Shown here: positions 16,953-24,190 of the stretch, in pieces | Layout of the letters: each line of letters opens with the position of its first letter | How positions within the stretch are numbered: the stretch's first letter is position 1 | Assembly (NCBI GenBank): GCA_045598065.1 | Contig: JAZLLJ010000030.1 | Span: 1 to 64,000, forward strand | Direction: 5' to 3' | Origin: RGIG426 sp045598065 | Lineage (GTDB): Bacteria; Bacillota; Clostridia; Oscillospirales; Acutalibacteraceae | DNA length: 64,000 bases | Notes under the pieces: generated by a model | The model's database searches: none | Told to the model about the DNA's origin: nothing | Seen by the model: the letters and a program-made list of their open reading frames with translations, nothing else | Position numbers and translations under genes: made by a program

Positions 16953-18434
16953 TTATTCTTCGTTCTTCGTTTTTTCTTTGTATTCAAGGCATAGCATAGT
17001 AATATCGTCAAACTGCGGCGCATCACCGACGAAGGCGTCAACATCCGCTTTGACTGCCGGAAGTAGGTCAGCGGGAGAGGCATCGGCGTTCTTCGTCAAG
17101 ATCGCCTCCAACCGCTCCATTCCGTACAATTCGTTGTCGGCGTTGGTCGCTTCGGTGATACCGTCGGTGTATTGGAACAGTTTATCGCCCACGTCCAACC
17201 GGATAGCACCCGACTGGTATTTCATCTCTTCGATGCCGGCAAGCACAAACGCGGCTTTAATCTTGTACGGCTTAAACGTCTGCCCTTTTTTGCAAATAAA
17301 CGGCATTTCGTGTCCCGCGTTGACAAAGCGGAATTCGCCCGTCCGCAAATTCAAAACACCCTCAAACGCGGTGACAAACAACCCCTCGCTGTTGGATTCG
17401 CAGAGCAATTCATTCACCTTGGTAAACACGTCGCCGAGGTCGTTGCCAATCATCGTGTGGTCTTTAATCAGCGTTTTGGCAATGACCATAAACAGCGCCG
17501 CCGGCACACCTTTGCCCGACACGTCCGCCATCACGATGGCGAGGTGGTCGTCATCCACCATAAAGAAATCGTAAAAGTCACCGCCGACCTCTTTTGCAGG
17601 AATCATGCTGGCGTACAGTTCAATTTCATCGCGTTCCGGAAAAGCAGGGAAAATCCGCGGCAGCATATTGGCTTGGATAGTGGTGGCAAGACTTAATTCC
17701 GTTTCAATCCGCGATGCTTTTTTGGCGTTTTCCGATTGCATTTCAATCATCCGTTTGCCGCGGCTGGCGACGTAACGGCAACTGACCGAAAGCGCGAGGA
17801 AAATCAGACACCGCGGGATAAAATCGTTGAGGAACAAGCTTTTGATGTACGCGGCTTTATCAAATCCCGCATTCAAAACGGCATCGCGCAGCGTACTGTC
17901 TTGCAACACGGACAGTTCCGCGCCGTTCGGGAATTGCAGCATATTCAGGTTGATGATGCCGTAATACCCGTTGACAAAACTCGCCGCTGCAAACGCTATC
18001 GCCGTTACCCATGCGACGATGCGGGTGTATTTTTCGTCAAAATAGCGGGTGCTCACCACGACGGGGAACACCATGGCGAGCGTGACGTTGTGACCGAGCG
18101 TGGCGCTTAAAATGGCACACACCAAAATCAAATCCACCATCAGCGGCACTTTAAGCCACTTTTTCGTGCCCACGTATTTGGAGTTGAGTACCGTGATGGG
18201 CAACTCGATAACGGTGGCGATGACGACCGCCCACCGCATAATGGTTTTATCGGCGGTAAACACACCGACCTCGTTGAGAATAAGACACAGCATCATAACG
18301 ACCACGATAATCATCATCGTGGTACCCACCATAACGTTGGCGGTAATTTCATTTGCCAAAAAAGCGTCGCCCGACGCAATCGCATTGTTCACCGCCTCGT
18401 GCATACGTTTTCTTGCAGATTTGGAACTCGGCAT
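16953..18434 (-). CDS. Membrane-anchored PP2C (SpoIIE/RsbU-type) serine phosphatase
   Basis: Predicted sensor phosphatase, the type that dephosphorylates STAS-domain anti-sigma antagonists. In the 493 residues, about 40-225 hold five or six hydrophobic segments. A helical linker (SLATTIQANMLPRIFP near 245-265) leads into the PP2C domain, with GGDFYDFF, ADVSGKGVPAALFM and the final GDAPQFDDITML carrying the metal-binding aspartates. The ATG follows AAGGAGG, and a TTGAAA-17-TATTAT promoter lies just upstream. No anti-sigma kinase is adjacent; a STAS protein is encoded far to the right (55058-55363), but a link between the two is only inference. Confidence 0.88.
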   Translation of the reverse strand: MPSSKSARKRMHEAVNNAIASGDAFLANEITANVMVGTTMMIIVVVMMLCLILNEVGVFTADKTIMRWAVVIATVIELPITVLNSKYVGTKKWLKVPLMVDLILVCAILSATLGHNVTLAMVFPVVVSTRYFDEKYTRIVAWVTAIAFAAASFVNGYYGIINLNMLQFPNGAELSVLQDSTLRDAVLNAGFDKAAYIKSLFLNDFIPRCLIFLALSVSCRYVASRGKRMIEMQSENAKKASRIETELSLATTIQANMLPRIFPAFPERDEIELYASMIPAKEVGGDFYDFFMVDDDHLAIVMADVSGKGVPAALFMVIAKTLIKDHTMIGNDLGDVFTKVNELLCESNSEGLFVTAFEGVLNLRTGEFRFVNAGHEMPFICKKGQTFKPYKIKAAFVLAGIEEMKYQSGAIRLDVGDKLFQYTDGITEATNADNELYGMERLEAILTKNADASPADLLPAVKADVDAFVGDAPQFDDITMLCLEYKEKTKNEE

Positions 18435-18460
18435 ACTGGTTCCTCCTTATGTTTTTTTAT

Positions 18461-18489
18461 ATAATAGCACATTTTTCCGTAACTTTCAA
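18461..18489 (-). promoter_or_regulatory. Promoter of the PP2C phosphatase gene
   Basis: Reading leftward: TTGAAA (18484-18489), 17-base spacer, TATTAT (18461-18466), about 27 bases before the ATG. Confidence 0.75.
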
Positions 18490-18504
18490 TACGAAAAGAA
18501 GAAT

Positions 18505-18548
18505 ATCATGGAAAAAGACTTGTCTTTCGACAAGTCTTTTTCCATGAT
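18505..18548. repeat. Perfect 20-bp inverted repeat with 4-base loop
   Basis: 18505-18524 is the exact reverse complement of 18529-18548, loop TTTC. It contains A5/T5 tracts inside the arms and could be a terminator, but no gene clearly ends at it. The following 120 bases (18549-18670) hold no gene that I can support. Confidence 0.85.
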
Positions 18549-18671
18549 GCCGGTAGCCGGACAGCGACTCGCGCTCAGCGCTCGCTTGCATATGTTCCGC
18601 CACGCCAATCGCGCACGGCGCTCTTAGAGCGTCATGTATTGAACCTCCGGTTCTCATCCGGTTCTCGTGAC

Positions 18672-18710
18672 AAAAAAACTCCCCTTGAGGCGTTGCCCCA
18701 AGGAGAGTTT
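18672..18710 (-). terminator. Terminator of tRNA-Leu(GAG)
   Basis: Stem AAAACTC(C/T)CCTTG with one mismatch, paired across a loop of about 10 bases; on the minus strand it ends in a run of seven T, directly after the tRNA CCA. Confidence 0.85.
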
Positions 18711-18795
18711 TGGTGCGCGAGACGGGACTTGAACCCGTACGTCGTCGACACACGCACCTCAAACGTGCCTGTCTGCCAGTTCCAGCACTCGCGCA
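18711..18795 (-). tRNA. tRNA-Leu (anticodon GAG)
   Basis: 85-nt class II tRNA with encoded CCA (18711-18713). The acceptor stem GCGCGAG/CTCGCGC is perfect, the T arm contains GGTTCAAGTCC, and the anticodon arm CACGT-TTGAGGT-GCGTG gives GAG, reading CUC and CUU. A long variable arm (GTGTCGACGAC) fits leucine. It is a single-gene unit with its own consensus promoter and terminator. Confidence 0.96.
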
Positions 18796-18808
18796 AATGC
18801 AAGGTGTA

Positions 18809-18837
18809 TTATAACACCCGTTTTTCGGTCTGTCAAG
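18809..18837 (-). promoter_or_regulatory. Consensus promoter of tRNA-Leu(GAG)
   Basis: Reading leftward: TTGACA (18832-18837), exactly 17 bases, TATAAT (18809-18814); the tRNA 5' end follows 13 bases later. Confidence 0.9.
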
Positions 18838-18867
18838 CACTTTTCCCCTCTTTTTTATAAAAAAAGC

Positions 18868-18902
18868 AAAAAAATCCCGAGGATAGATATCCTCGGGATT
18901 TT
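18868..18902 (-). terminator. Terminator of the SPFH gene
   Basis: Perfect 15-bp stem (18871-18885 with 18888-18902) and a T run on the minus strand from the A tract at 18868-18874. It lies 22 bases beyond the SPFH stop. Confidence 0.85.
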
Positions 18903-18924
18903 GTCTTTTTGCCAAAGAAACGTT

Positions 18925-20202
18925 TTATGCCAAGGGGCTGCCGCATTCGGGGCAGAATTTCGCTCCACCGTCGGCTTTAGCGCCGCACTTCGGGCACACG
19001 CCGCCCTCCGGTTTTTTCGCGCCGCAGTTCTCGCAGAACTTGCCGCCGTTCACCTGACCGCAGGAGCAGGTCCAAGTACCTTGCGCCGCAGGTTTCGCTT
19101 TGCCGCATTCCGGGCAGAATTTGCCGGTAGCGGTCGCGCCGCATTCACATTTCCAACCGTCTGCCGGTTGTGCCGCAGCGGCCGCTTGTTTGTTTTGCTC
19201 GTTCATAGCGTAGAGGTTGCCGGCGTTAATACCGGTCGCACCGGCGGCCATACCCATACCCATAAAGCCCATCATCGCGCCGTTTTCATTAGACGCGGCA
19301 GCTTTCATCGCTTCCGCCTGGGCGCCGGTAAGCGTACCGGCAGCCATACCCGGATCACGAAGCATACCGGCCTGTTGCGCCTGTTTGAGCATCGCGGCGT
19401 CTTCGTCGGTAAGAGAAATCGGATTCAGCGCGATAGACACGACTTTGATACCGCGTTTTTCGAGCCAATCACGAGTGAGTTCTTCGTTCATGTAATTACA
19501 CATTTCTTTAGTGTGGCTCATCAGTTGGTTCGGGCGCAGTTCCAAATCGGACATACGGCCGATAACCGGCATCAGCGCGCTGATGAATTCGGTTTTCAGT
19601 TGCTCGTCAATCTCCGAGCGCATATACTCGCGTTCCACGTTGCCGCAGACGTTGGTGTAGAACAGAATCGGGTTTTCGAGCATATAGGAATACACACCGT
19701 TGCAACGAAGCGACATATCGATGTCGAGACCGATTTTGCTGTCCACCACGCGGAACGGAATGGGCGTCGGCGTGCCAAATTTGTTGTCGAGAATTTCTTT
19801 GGTGTTGAAGTAGTAGACACGCTGATCTTTCGCCGTGTCACCGCCATAGGTAAAACGTTTACCGATGGTCTTAAAGGTCTCCAAAATACCGGTACCGAGT
19901 TTGCCGGTAAAGATGCTCGGCTCGGTAGAGGTGTCATAGGTGAATTCACCCGGTTCGGCGCACACTTCCACGACTTTGCCCTGCTCGACGATGATCATGC
20001 ACTGACCGTCGGCAACGGCGATACCGGAGCCGTTGGAAATGATGTTGTCGTTGCCCTTCGTGTTAGAAGAGCGGTTGCCGATTTGTTTTTGTCCTTTGAC
20101 CACAAGCGTATCTTTAGAAAGCGCATCGCAGTAGAAAAATTCTTTCCATTGATCCGCCAAAGTGCCGCCGGCCGCACCGGCGATGGCTTTAATAAGTCCC
20201 AT
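18925..20202 (-). CDS. SPFH/band-7 domain protein with C-terminal zinc ribbons
   Basis: The 425-residue product resembles the bacterial SPFH family called YdjI or virion-core-like. An N-terminal amphipathic stretch (MGLIKAIAGAAGG) leads into a band-7 domain at about 30-285 that contains DGQCMIIVEQGKVVEV and the LEKRGIKVVSIAL strand. A Gly/Met/Ala-rich linker follows, and the last 75 residues hold three CxC or CxxC ribbons (CECG..CPEC, CSCG..CENC, CPKC..CPEC). Such proteins assemble on membranes; the exact role is unknown. AAAGGGGA precedes the ATG. Its neighbours are unrecognised genes on the same strand, each apparently with its own transcription signals. Confidence 0.85.
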   Translation of the reverse strand: MGLIKAIAGAAGGTLADQWKEFFYCDALSKDTLVVKGQKQIGNRSSNTKGNDNIISNGSGIAVADGQCMIIVEQGKVVEVCAEPGEFTYDTSTEPSIFTGKLGTGILETFKTIGKRFTYGGDTAKDQRVYYFNTKEILDNKFGTPTPIPFRVVDSKIGLDIDMSLRCNGVYSYMLENPILFYTNVCGNVEREYMRSEIDEQLKTEFISALMPVIGRMSDLELRPNQLMSHTKEMCNYMNEELTRDWLEKRGIKVVSIALNPISLTDEDAAMLKQAQQAGMLRDPGMAAGTLTGAQAEAMKAAASNENGAMMGFMGMGMAAGATGINAGNLYAMNEQNKQAAAAAQPADGWKCECGATATGKFCPECGKAKPAAQGTWTCSCGQVNGGKFCENCGAKKPEGGVCPKCGAKADGGAKFCPECGSPLA

Positions 20203-20262
20203 AAGTAAAAATCCCCTTTCGAATGAGTATACAAGGTATGTTATAAAAAGGCGTATGCCGTT

Positions 20263-20541
20263 TTACCGAAATAAATCGTCTGTCTTTTTGGAATACGGGT
20301 TTTTGTTCATCGTTTGGGGTTGCGGAGCGTTGCCTGCTTTGGAGGCAAGGCACAACAGCGCCACCGCCACCAAAATCCACAAAATCCACAATCCCACGGC
20401 GGCGGCTGTCCACCACAGCGACAGCCCGAACAAAAAGTGGAGCACAAACAGCACCACCGCCGGGAAAAGCCACTGCAAATTCAGCGCCATGGTAAACAAA
20501 ACTGAGGCCAAAAATCCGGTCGAATTGGAACGTCGAAGCAT
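20263..20541 (-). CDS. Small membrane protein, 92 residues
   Basis: Not recognised. The product has two strong hydrophobic segments (about residues 12-36 and 42-63, rich in Leu, Val, Ala and Trp) and a polar C-terminal tail (QTMNKNPYSKKTDDLFR), so a two-pass membrane protein is likely. The ATG at 20541 follows GGGGGAA; a longer frame to 20592 lacks a ribosome binding site. It stands 60 bases upstream of the SPFH gene on the same strand and may be co-transcribed. Confidence 0.65.
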   Translation of the reverse strand: MLRRSNSTGFLASVLFTMALNLQWLFPAVVLFVLHFLFGLSLWWTAAAVGLWILWILVAVALLCLASKAGNAPQPQTMNKNPYSKKTDDLFR

Positions 20542-20594
20542 ATCGATTCCCCCATTCTTCGTCAGTATAACACATTTTCGAAAAAAAAGCAAGG

Positions 20595-20630
20595 AAAAAT
20601 CCGCTTTCGATTTTTTCGAAAGCGGATTTT
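20595..20630 (-). terminator. Terminator of the 383-residue gene
   Basis: Perfect 15-bp stem (20596-20610 with 20616-20630), T5 on the minus strand, 22 bases past the stop at 20652. Confidence 0.85.
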
Positions 20631-20651
20631 GACCGTTTTAATCTGTTATGT

Positions 20652-21803
20652 TCAGAAATCCAGGGTTTCCGGCGCCTTCATTTCCTCGCCGTCCATTTTG
20701 AACTTCTCATCGATCTCTTTTGCAAAAAACTCTCCGTTTCCGAATTCCTCGCCGTCCAAAATGTTTTCAAGAGCCTTGACGTCTTCTTCCTTCAGCGGAT
20801 TCAAAACGTTTTCGTCCTCATACATCACGCGGTCGTATTCCTCGGTCTCCCAAGGCTCCGGTTCCGGCTCCGGACCGGGATCTTTGCCGGTCTCCAAAAT
20901 CACCTTTTCGCGGTCGGAAAGCGTGCCGAGGAATTTCTCGGTCAAATCATACTCCGTGATCTTGCCGGCGGCATAGTCATCCAGCATCCCGCGGTTGTTT
21001 TCGTCCATCTCGAACAGAAGCAGCCGATCGGCAAGCAATTCGTTGCCGAATTGCTCGGACATTCTGGCGGAAAACTCAAACATTTTTTCTTCGATTTCTT
21101 TCTGTGTTGCCTTTTGGGCAAAATCTTTGAATTCCGGCCCGAGGTCTTCGCCGCTGTTGAGCTTGTTATAGAGGATTCCCGTGGCGATGGCAGCTCCAAT
21201 ACAAGAAGCCGTATTGTGTTTGTAGGTATCCAAGCCGGTTGACAGCATCGCGCGCTCATCGGCATCTATCGAATTGCCTTTCAAATCGTTCACGATATCG
21301 TCCTGTTTTTCGAGCAAACCCTTCAGCATATCGCGCAGGCGATCCTGCACTCTGTCCAATTTGTCGAAAAAGCCTCGGTATTCCGCAACGGCTTCTTTGT
21401 TTTTAAGATGGTATTCGCGGTCATCGTTGCGGTCGGCTCTGTGCAAGTTTTGTTCGTACACTTTAGCCACTTTCTCACGGTCTTCCGTCAGTTGCTCCAG
21501 CATTTTCTGCTTTTTATCCGGCCACTTTTCGTTCAACAGCTTCGACTCTTTGTAGTCGTTATATTCTTCGTCCCCTTTTCCGTCTCCGAACAGCTTGTTC
21601 CACGCATTGCGGAAAAAGGCCGCAAGAGAAAACGACACTTTCGGCGGGTCGTTTTGCTCGATCATTTTTTCGATATGATCCAGTTCATCTTTGTAGTTTT
21701 TTCCGGGATAATTGAGAAGACGATCGGAACGCTCTTGAATATCCTCAAACTGTTGATTCCAAATGTTCCGCTTTTGTTCGAAATCGACACTAAACTTCGG
21801 CAT
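20652..21803 (-). CDS. Hypothetical protein, 383 residues, helical and acidic
   Basis: No family recognised. It is soluble-looking and very charged, mostly predicted helix: 1-60 and 90-180 are rich in Lys/Glu/Asp/Gln with heptad-like patterns. A short hydrophobic piece (SCIGAAIATGILYNKL, about 200-216) is too weak for a clear membrane span. Near residue 312 a Pro/Glu linker (PGPEPEPEPWE) leads to an acidic C-terminal tail. GGAGGTGG precedes the ATG. It follows the 695-residue gene on the same strand with a gap of 57 bases, so the two are probably one transcription unit ending at 20595-20630. Confidence 0.75.
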   Translation of the reverse strand: MPKFSVDFEQKRNIWNQQFEDIQERSDRLLNYPGKNYKDELDHIEKMIEQNDPPKVSFSLAAFFRNAWNKLFGDGKGDEEYNDYKESKLLNEKWPDKKQKMLEQLTEDREKVAKVYEQNLHRADRNDDREYHLKNKEAVAEYRGFFDKLDRVQDRLRDMLKGLLEKQDDIVNDLKGNSIDADERAMLSTGLDTYKHNTASCIGAAIATGILYNKLNSGEDLGPEFKDFAQKATQKEIEEKMFEFSARMSEQFGNELLADRLLLFEMDENNRGMLDDYAAGKITEYDLTEKFLGTLSDREKVILETGKDPGPEPEPEPWETEEYDRVMYEDENVLNPLKEEDVKALENILDGEEFGNGEFFAKEIDEKFKMDGEEMKAPETLDF

Positions 21804-21860
21804 AACGCCACCTCCGATTTTGATAAACTCAATAATAATACCGCTATACGCGGGAAAAAG

Positions 21861-23948
21861 TTACGTGGCTGGCGAATGGTTCTCGTCCGCGACTCCATCG
21901 GTGTCAGTGTACACTTTTTTTCCTAAAAGCGCACATCCGGAAACTCCGAATTGCTTCATTTCAGGGTATTTTTTGTAATCGATATACGGTGTGCCGCAAT
22001 GGGGACAGTTAAACGAGTTGTAATATCGGAATGTTTTTCCATCCACCGTACGTGTCCAAATGTCTTTATCGATTTCGTACTCAGTAATTCTGCACACGTC
22101 CAACCCGTCATCCGAATACGCAACGTCTTCTTGTACCATATAGAAGGCATAGCCATAGAAGGTAAACGAGCGTTTGCACTCCGGACAAATACCGATCAAC
22201 CGCACGTTGGAAGGCGTGGTGGATCCCGGATACTTCAATCCTTTCGACACGAGATCGCGCCCCCGCACTTGCTCATAGGACTCTGTTTCCTCCGCGCCGT
22301 TGCAGGAAAGACAAAATCCTTCCATGCGATAACCGATATCCTGTAACGTCATCGCACATTCTTCTTCGGTGTCGGAGATAAATCCGTCAATTTGGAACGC
22401 AATAAAGGACGACTCATTCTGAGATTGGGTAAAGTGCATTCTCACGGAAATATGGAAATATTTCCCGCTGAAATCCTCTTCGTCCTCTGTCTGCAAGCAG
22501 AAACTTCTCACCAACTGATCATTACCGTACACGCAGATCGTGGGCGTTTTCTCGGAAAGGAGAATGGCCTCATTTTTTTCGTATACATCTTCGTTGAGAT
22601 GATTGCATTTCCAATCAATCAAAGCATCGGGATGGAAATGCACTTCCGTTCCCTTAATGGCAATCGGCTCTGCGACGGCTTTTTCTTCATTCTGTTGCGT
22701 CCTGCGTTCCTCAAAGCAATGATACAAATAGTTTCGGAAAGAGATAATGTTCTCGATGTTCAGTTTTCCGGATGCGAAAAGGATATGATTGCCCAGCAAC
22801 GTCCACGCCTTTATCAACTCCACATCCGAGGCGGCAGCCACTTTTTCCTCCACACGCGACGTTTTGGTTGCTCCCAACAAATCGTTCATGACAAGCGTGA
22901 TCGTCGCCGTTGCAACATATATTCCGTTAGCGATATCTTCTTTCGTTTCCCCTCTCAGGGTTCCTTCCGCTCGTTCTTTCTCATAATCACTCCATATCGC
23001 TTCAACGAAAACTCTTAACGGACCAAGATCCACCACAGGCGAAAGCGCTGTCAGTTCTTCTTGGAAACCGTTGTAAAAAAGTGGCAATTTCGCAAACTCC
23101 GGCGCAAAAAAGTGACCGATTCTTCTCATTTTATACACATCGCCATCACTGTATGCATAGGACGGAATATCCAAGGTTTTCGAACCGGTAAGTTTGTTAT
23201 ATTTGATCCGCGCATACAGTATATCCTCAAGTCTGAACTTGTAAAGCGTGTCAAGGTTCTCTCGCGCTGTTCCTGATGTATCCCACACTACAAAGTAGTA
23301 CATCAAAGTGATAAACGCGACAAAAATAAACAATCCTCCTATGCCACTCAACCTTTGTTGGGGTCGAAAATCCGTTGTTTTGGCATTGAAGACCTCATAA
23401 GTCCTGCAATACGTCGTCTTGGGACCGGGCGCAGAATAGACAGCATACGGATCGACCGGTGTTTTGATTGAAGGCAAAGAATACGTTCTTTCCCGACGTT
23501 CCATTGTTCCGTAAAAAGTCTGCGTTACCGTTTCATTGTCTAAGTCAAAAAGCGCCTTTTTTACTTTTGCTTTTTCCTTGTCGGAAAAACATATATATCC
23601 CGTTGTGCCGTCCGGTGTCAAAAAGGTGAAAAATTGATTAACACCTGAACCTCCGACATTGTCGAGCAATTGCATTACTTCCAGTTTCATATAGTCCGAC
23701 TTATTCTCGCTATACGGCACCGGCTTTTCATGAAAGATAAAGGAAAGTCCCAAGAATACAACCGCCATAGCCGCCATTGCTCCTAAGATTATGTAGCGCA
23801 ACCGACGGCTTTTTTTCATTTTTTCCATTCTCTTGATTTTTTTCTTCAGCTCTTCTTCGCTCTTGTCAAAAGATTGAATTGCTTTTTCGAGCATGGTAAT
23901 CTCTTTTTTTAGATCCTTTCCCTTCTTTTTCTCGGAATCGCCTTTCAT
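21861..23948 (-). CDS. Hypothetical two-pass membrane protein with Cys-pair C-terminus, 695 residues
   Basis: Not recognised. Residues 8-48 are a Lys/Glu coiled-coil-like segment; TM1 is about 52-72 (IILGAMAAMAVVFLGLSFIF) and TM2 about 203-222 (LFIFVAFITLMYYFVVW). The region between them is probably outside the cell. After TM2 comes a long soluble part and, in the last 160 residues, CLSC, CPEC and CPHC pairs that look like zinc-binding knuckles. GGGAGGATAAAG precedes the ATG. It is the first gene of a pair with the 383-residue protein. Zinc ribbons also occur in the SPFH protein nearby; whether they work together is unknown. Confidence 0.75.
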   Translation of the reverse strand: MKGDSEKKKGKDLKKEITMLEKAIQSFDKSEEELKKKIKRMEKMKKSRRLRYIILGAMAAMAVVFLGLSFIFHEKPVPYSENKSDYMKLEVMQLLDNVGGSGVNQFFTFLTPDGTTGYICFSDKEKAKVKKALFDLDNETVTQTFYGTMERRERTYSLPSIKTPVDPYAVYSAPGPKTTYCRTYEVFNAKTTDFRPQQRLSGIGGLFIFVAFITLMYYFVVWDTSGTARENLDTLYKFRLEDILYARIKYNKLTGSKTLDIPSYAYSDGDVYKMRRIGHFFAPEFAKLPLFYNGFQEELTALSPVVDLGPLRVFVEAIWSDYEKERAEGTLRGETKEDIANGIYVATATITLVMNDLLGATKTSRVEEKVAAASDVELIKAWTLLGNHILFASGKLNIENIISFRNYLYHCFEERRTQQNEEKAVAEPIAIKGTEVHFHPDALIDWKCNHLNEDVYEKNEAILLSEKTPTICVYGNDQLVRSFCLQTEDEEDFSGKYFHISVRMHFTQSQNESSFIAFQIDGFISDTEEECAMTLQDIGYRMEGFCLSCNGAEETESYEQVRGRDLVSKGLKYPGSTTPSNVRLIGICPECKRSFTFYGYAFYMVQEDVAYSDDGLDVCRITEYEIDKDIWTRTVDGKTFRYYNSFNCPHCGTPYIDYKKYPEMKQFGVSGCALLGKKVYTDTDGVADENHSPAT

Positions 23949-24020
23949 TCTTTATCCTCCCATTCGCTTATCACTCGTTCGCAATACCTCTGTGGGCATT
24001 TTTGGAGTTCGGCTTATTCT

Positions 24021-24062
24021 AAAAATCCCGCCTTGCCCTATAAGGGGACAAAGCGGGATTTT
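24021..24062 (-). terminator. Terminator of the valS-tRNA-Leu(UAG) unit
   Basis: AAAATCCCGC (24022-24031) pairs with GCGGGATTTT (24053-24062), with a smaller inner stem; T5 on the minus strand at 24021-24025. Confidence 0.85.
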
Positions 24063-24146
24063 GGTGCGGATAACAGGGGTCGAACCTGCACGCCTTGCGG
24101 CACCGGATCCTAAATCCGGCGCGTCTGCCAATTCCGCCATACCCGC
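24062..24146 (-). tRNA. tRNA-Leu (anticodon UAG)
   Basis: 85-nt class II tRNA with encoded CCA (24062-24064). Acceptor stem GCGGGTA/TATCCGC (one G-T pair), anticodon arm CCGGA-TTTAGGA-TCCGG giving UAG, a long variable arm (TGCCGCAAGGCG) and T arm with GGTTCGACCCC. It lies 45 bases after valS with no visible promoter, so it is probably co-transcribed with it. Confidence 0.96.
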
Positions 24147-24152
24147 GTATCT

Positions 24153-24178
24153 CGCGTAAAGGTGTTGTCCTTTACGCG
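24153..24178. repeat. 10-bp inverted repeat between valS and tRNA-Leu(UAG)
   Basis: CGCGTAAAGG (24153-24162) and CCTTTACGCG (24169-24178), 6-base loop. No T run follows, so it is more likely an mRNA 3' stabilising or processing stem than a terminator. Confidence 0.6.
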
Positions 24179-24190
24179 ATGAAGTCGGAT

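Noticed and set aside
16643..17083. Small leftward frame overlapping the 286-residue gene start
   Set aside because: An AGGAG is present before an internal ATG near 16921, but the product overlaps the next gene by about 140 bases in another frame and ends without a domain. Kept only as a remote possibility.
18457..18915. 152-codon frame across tRNA-Leu(GAG) and the 20-bp hairpin
   Set aside because: It runs through a tRNA gene and two terminators and cannot be a normal gene.
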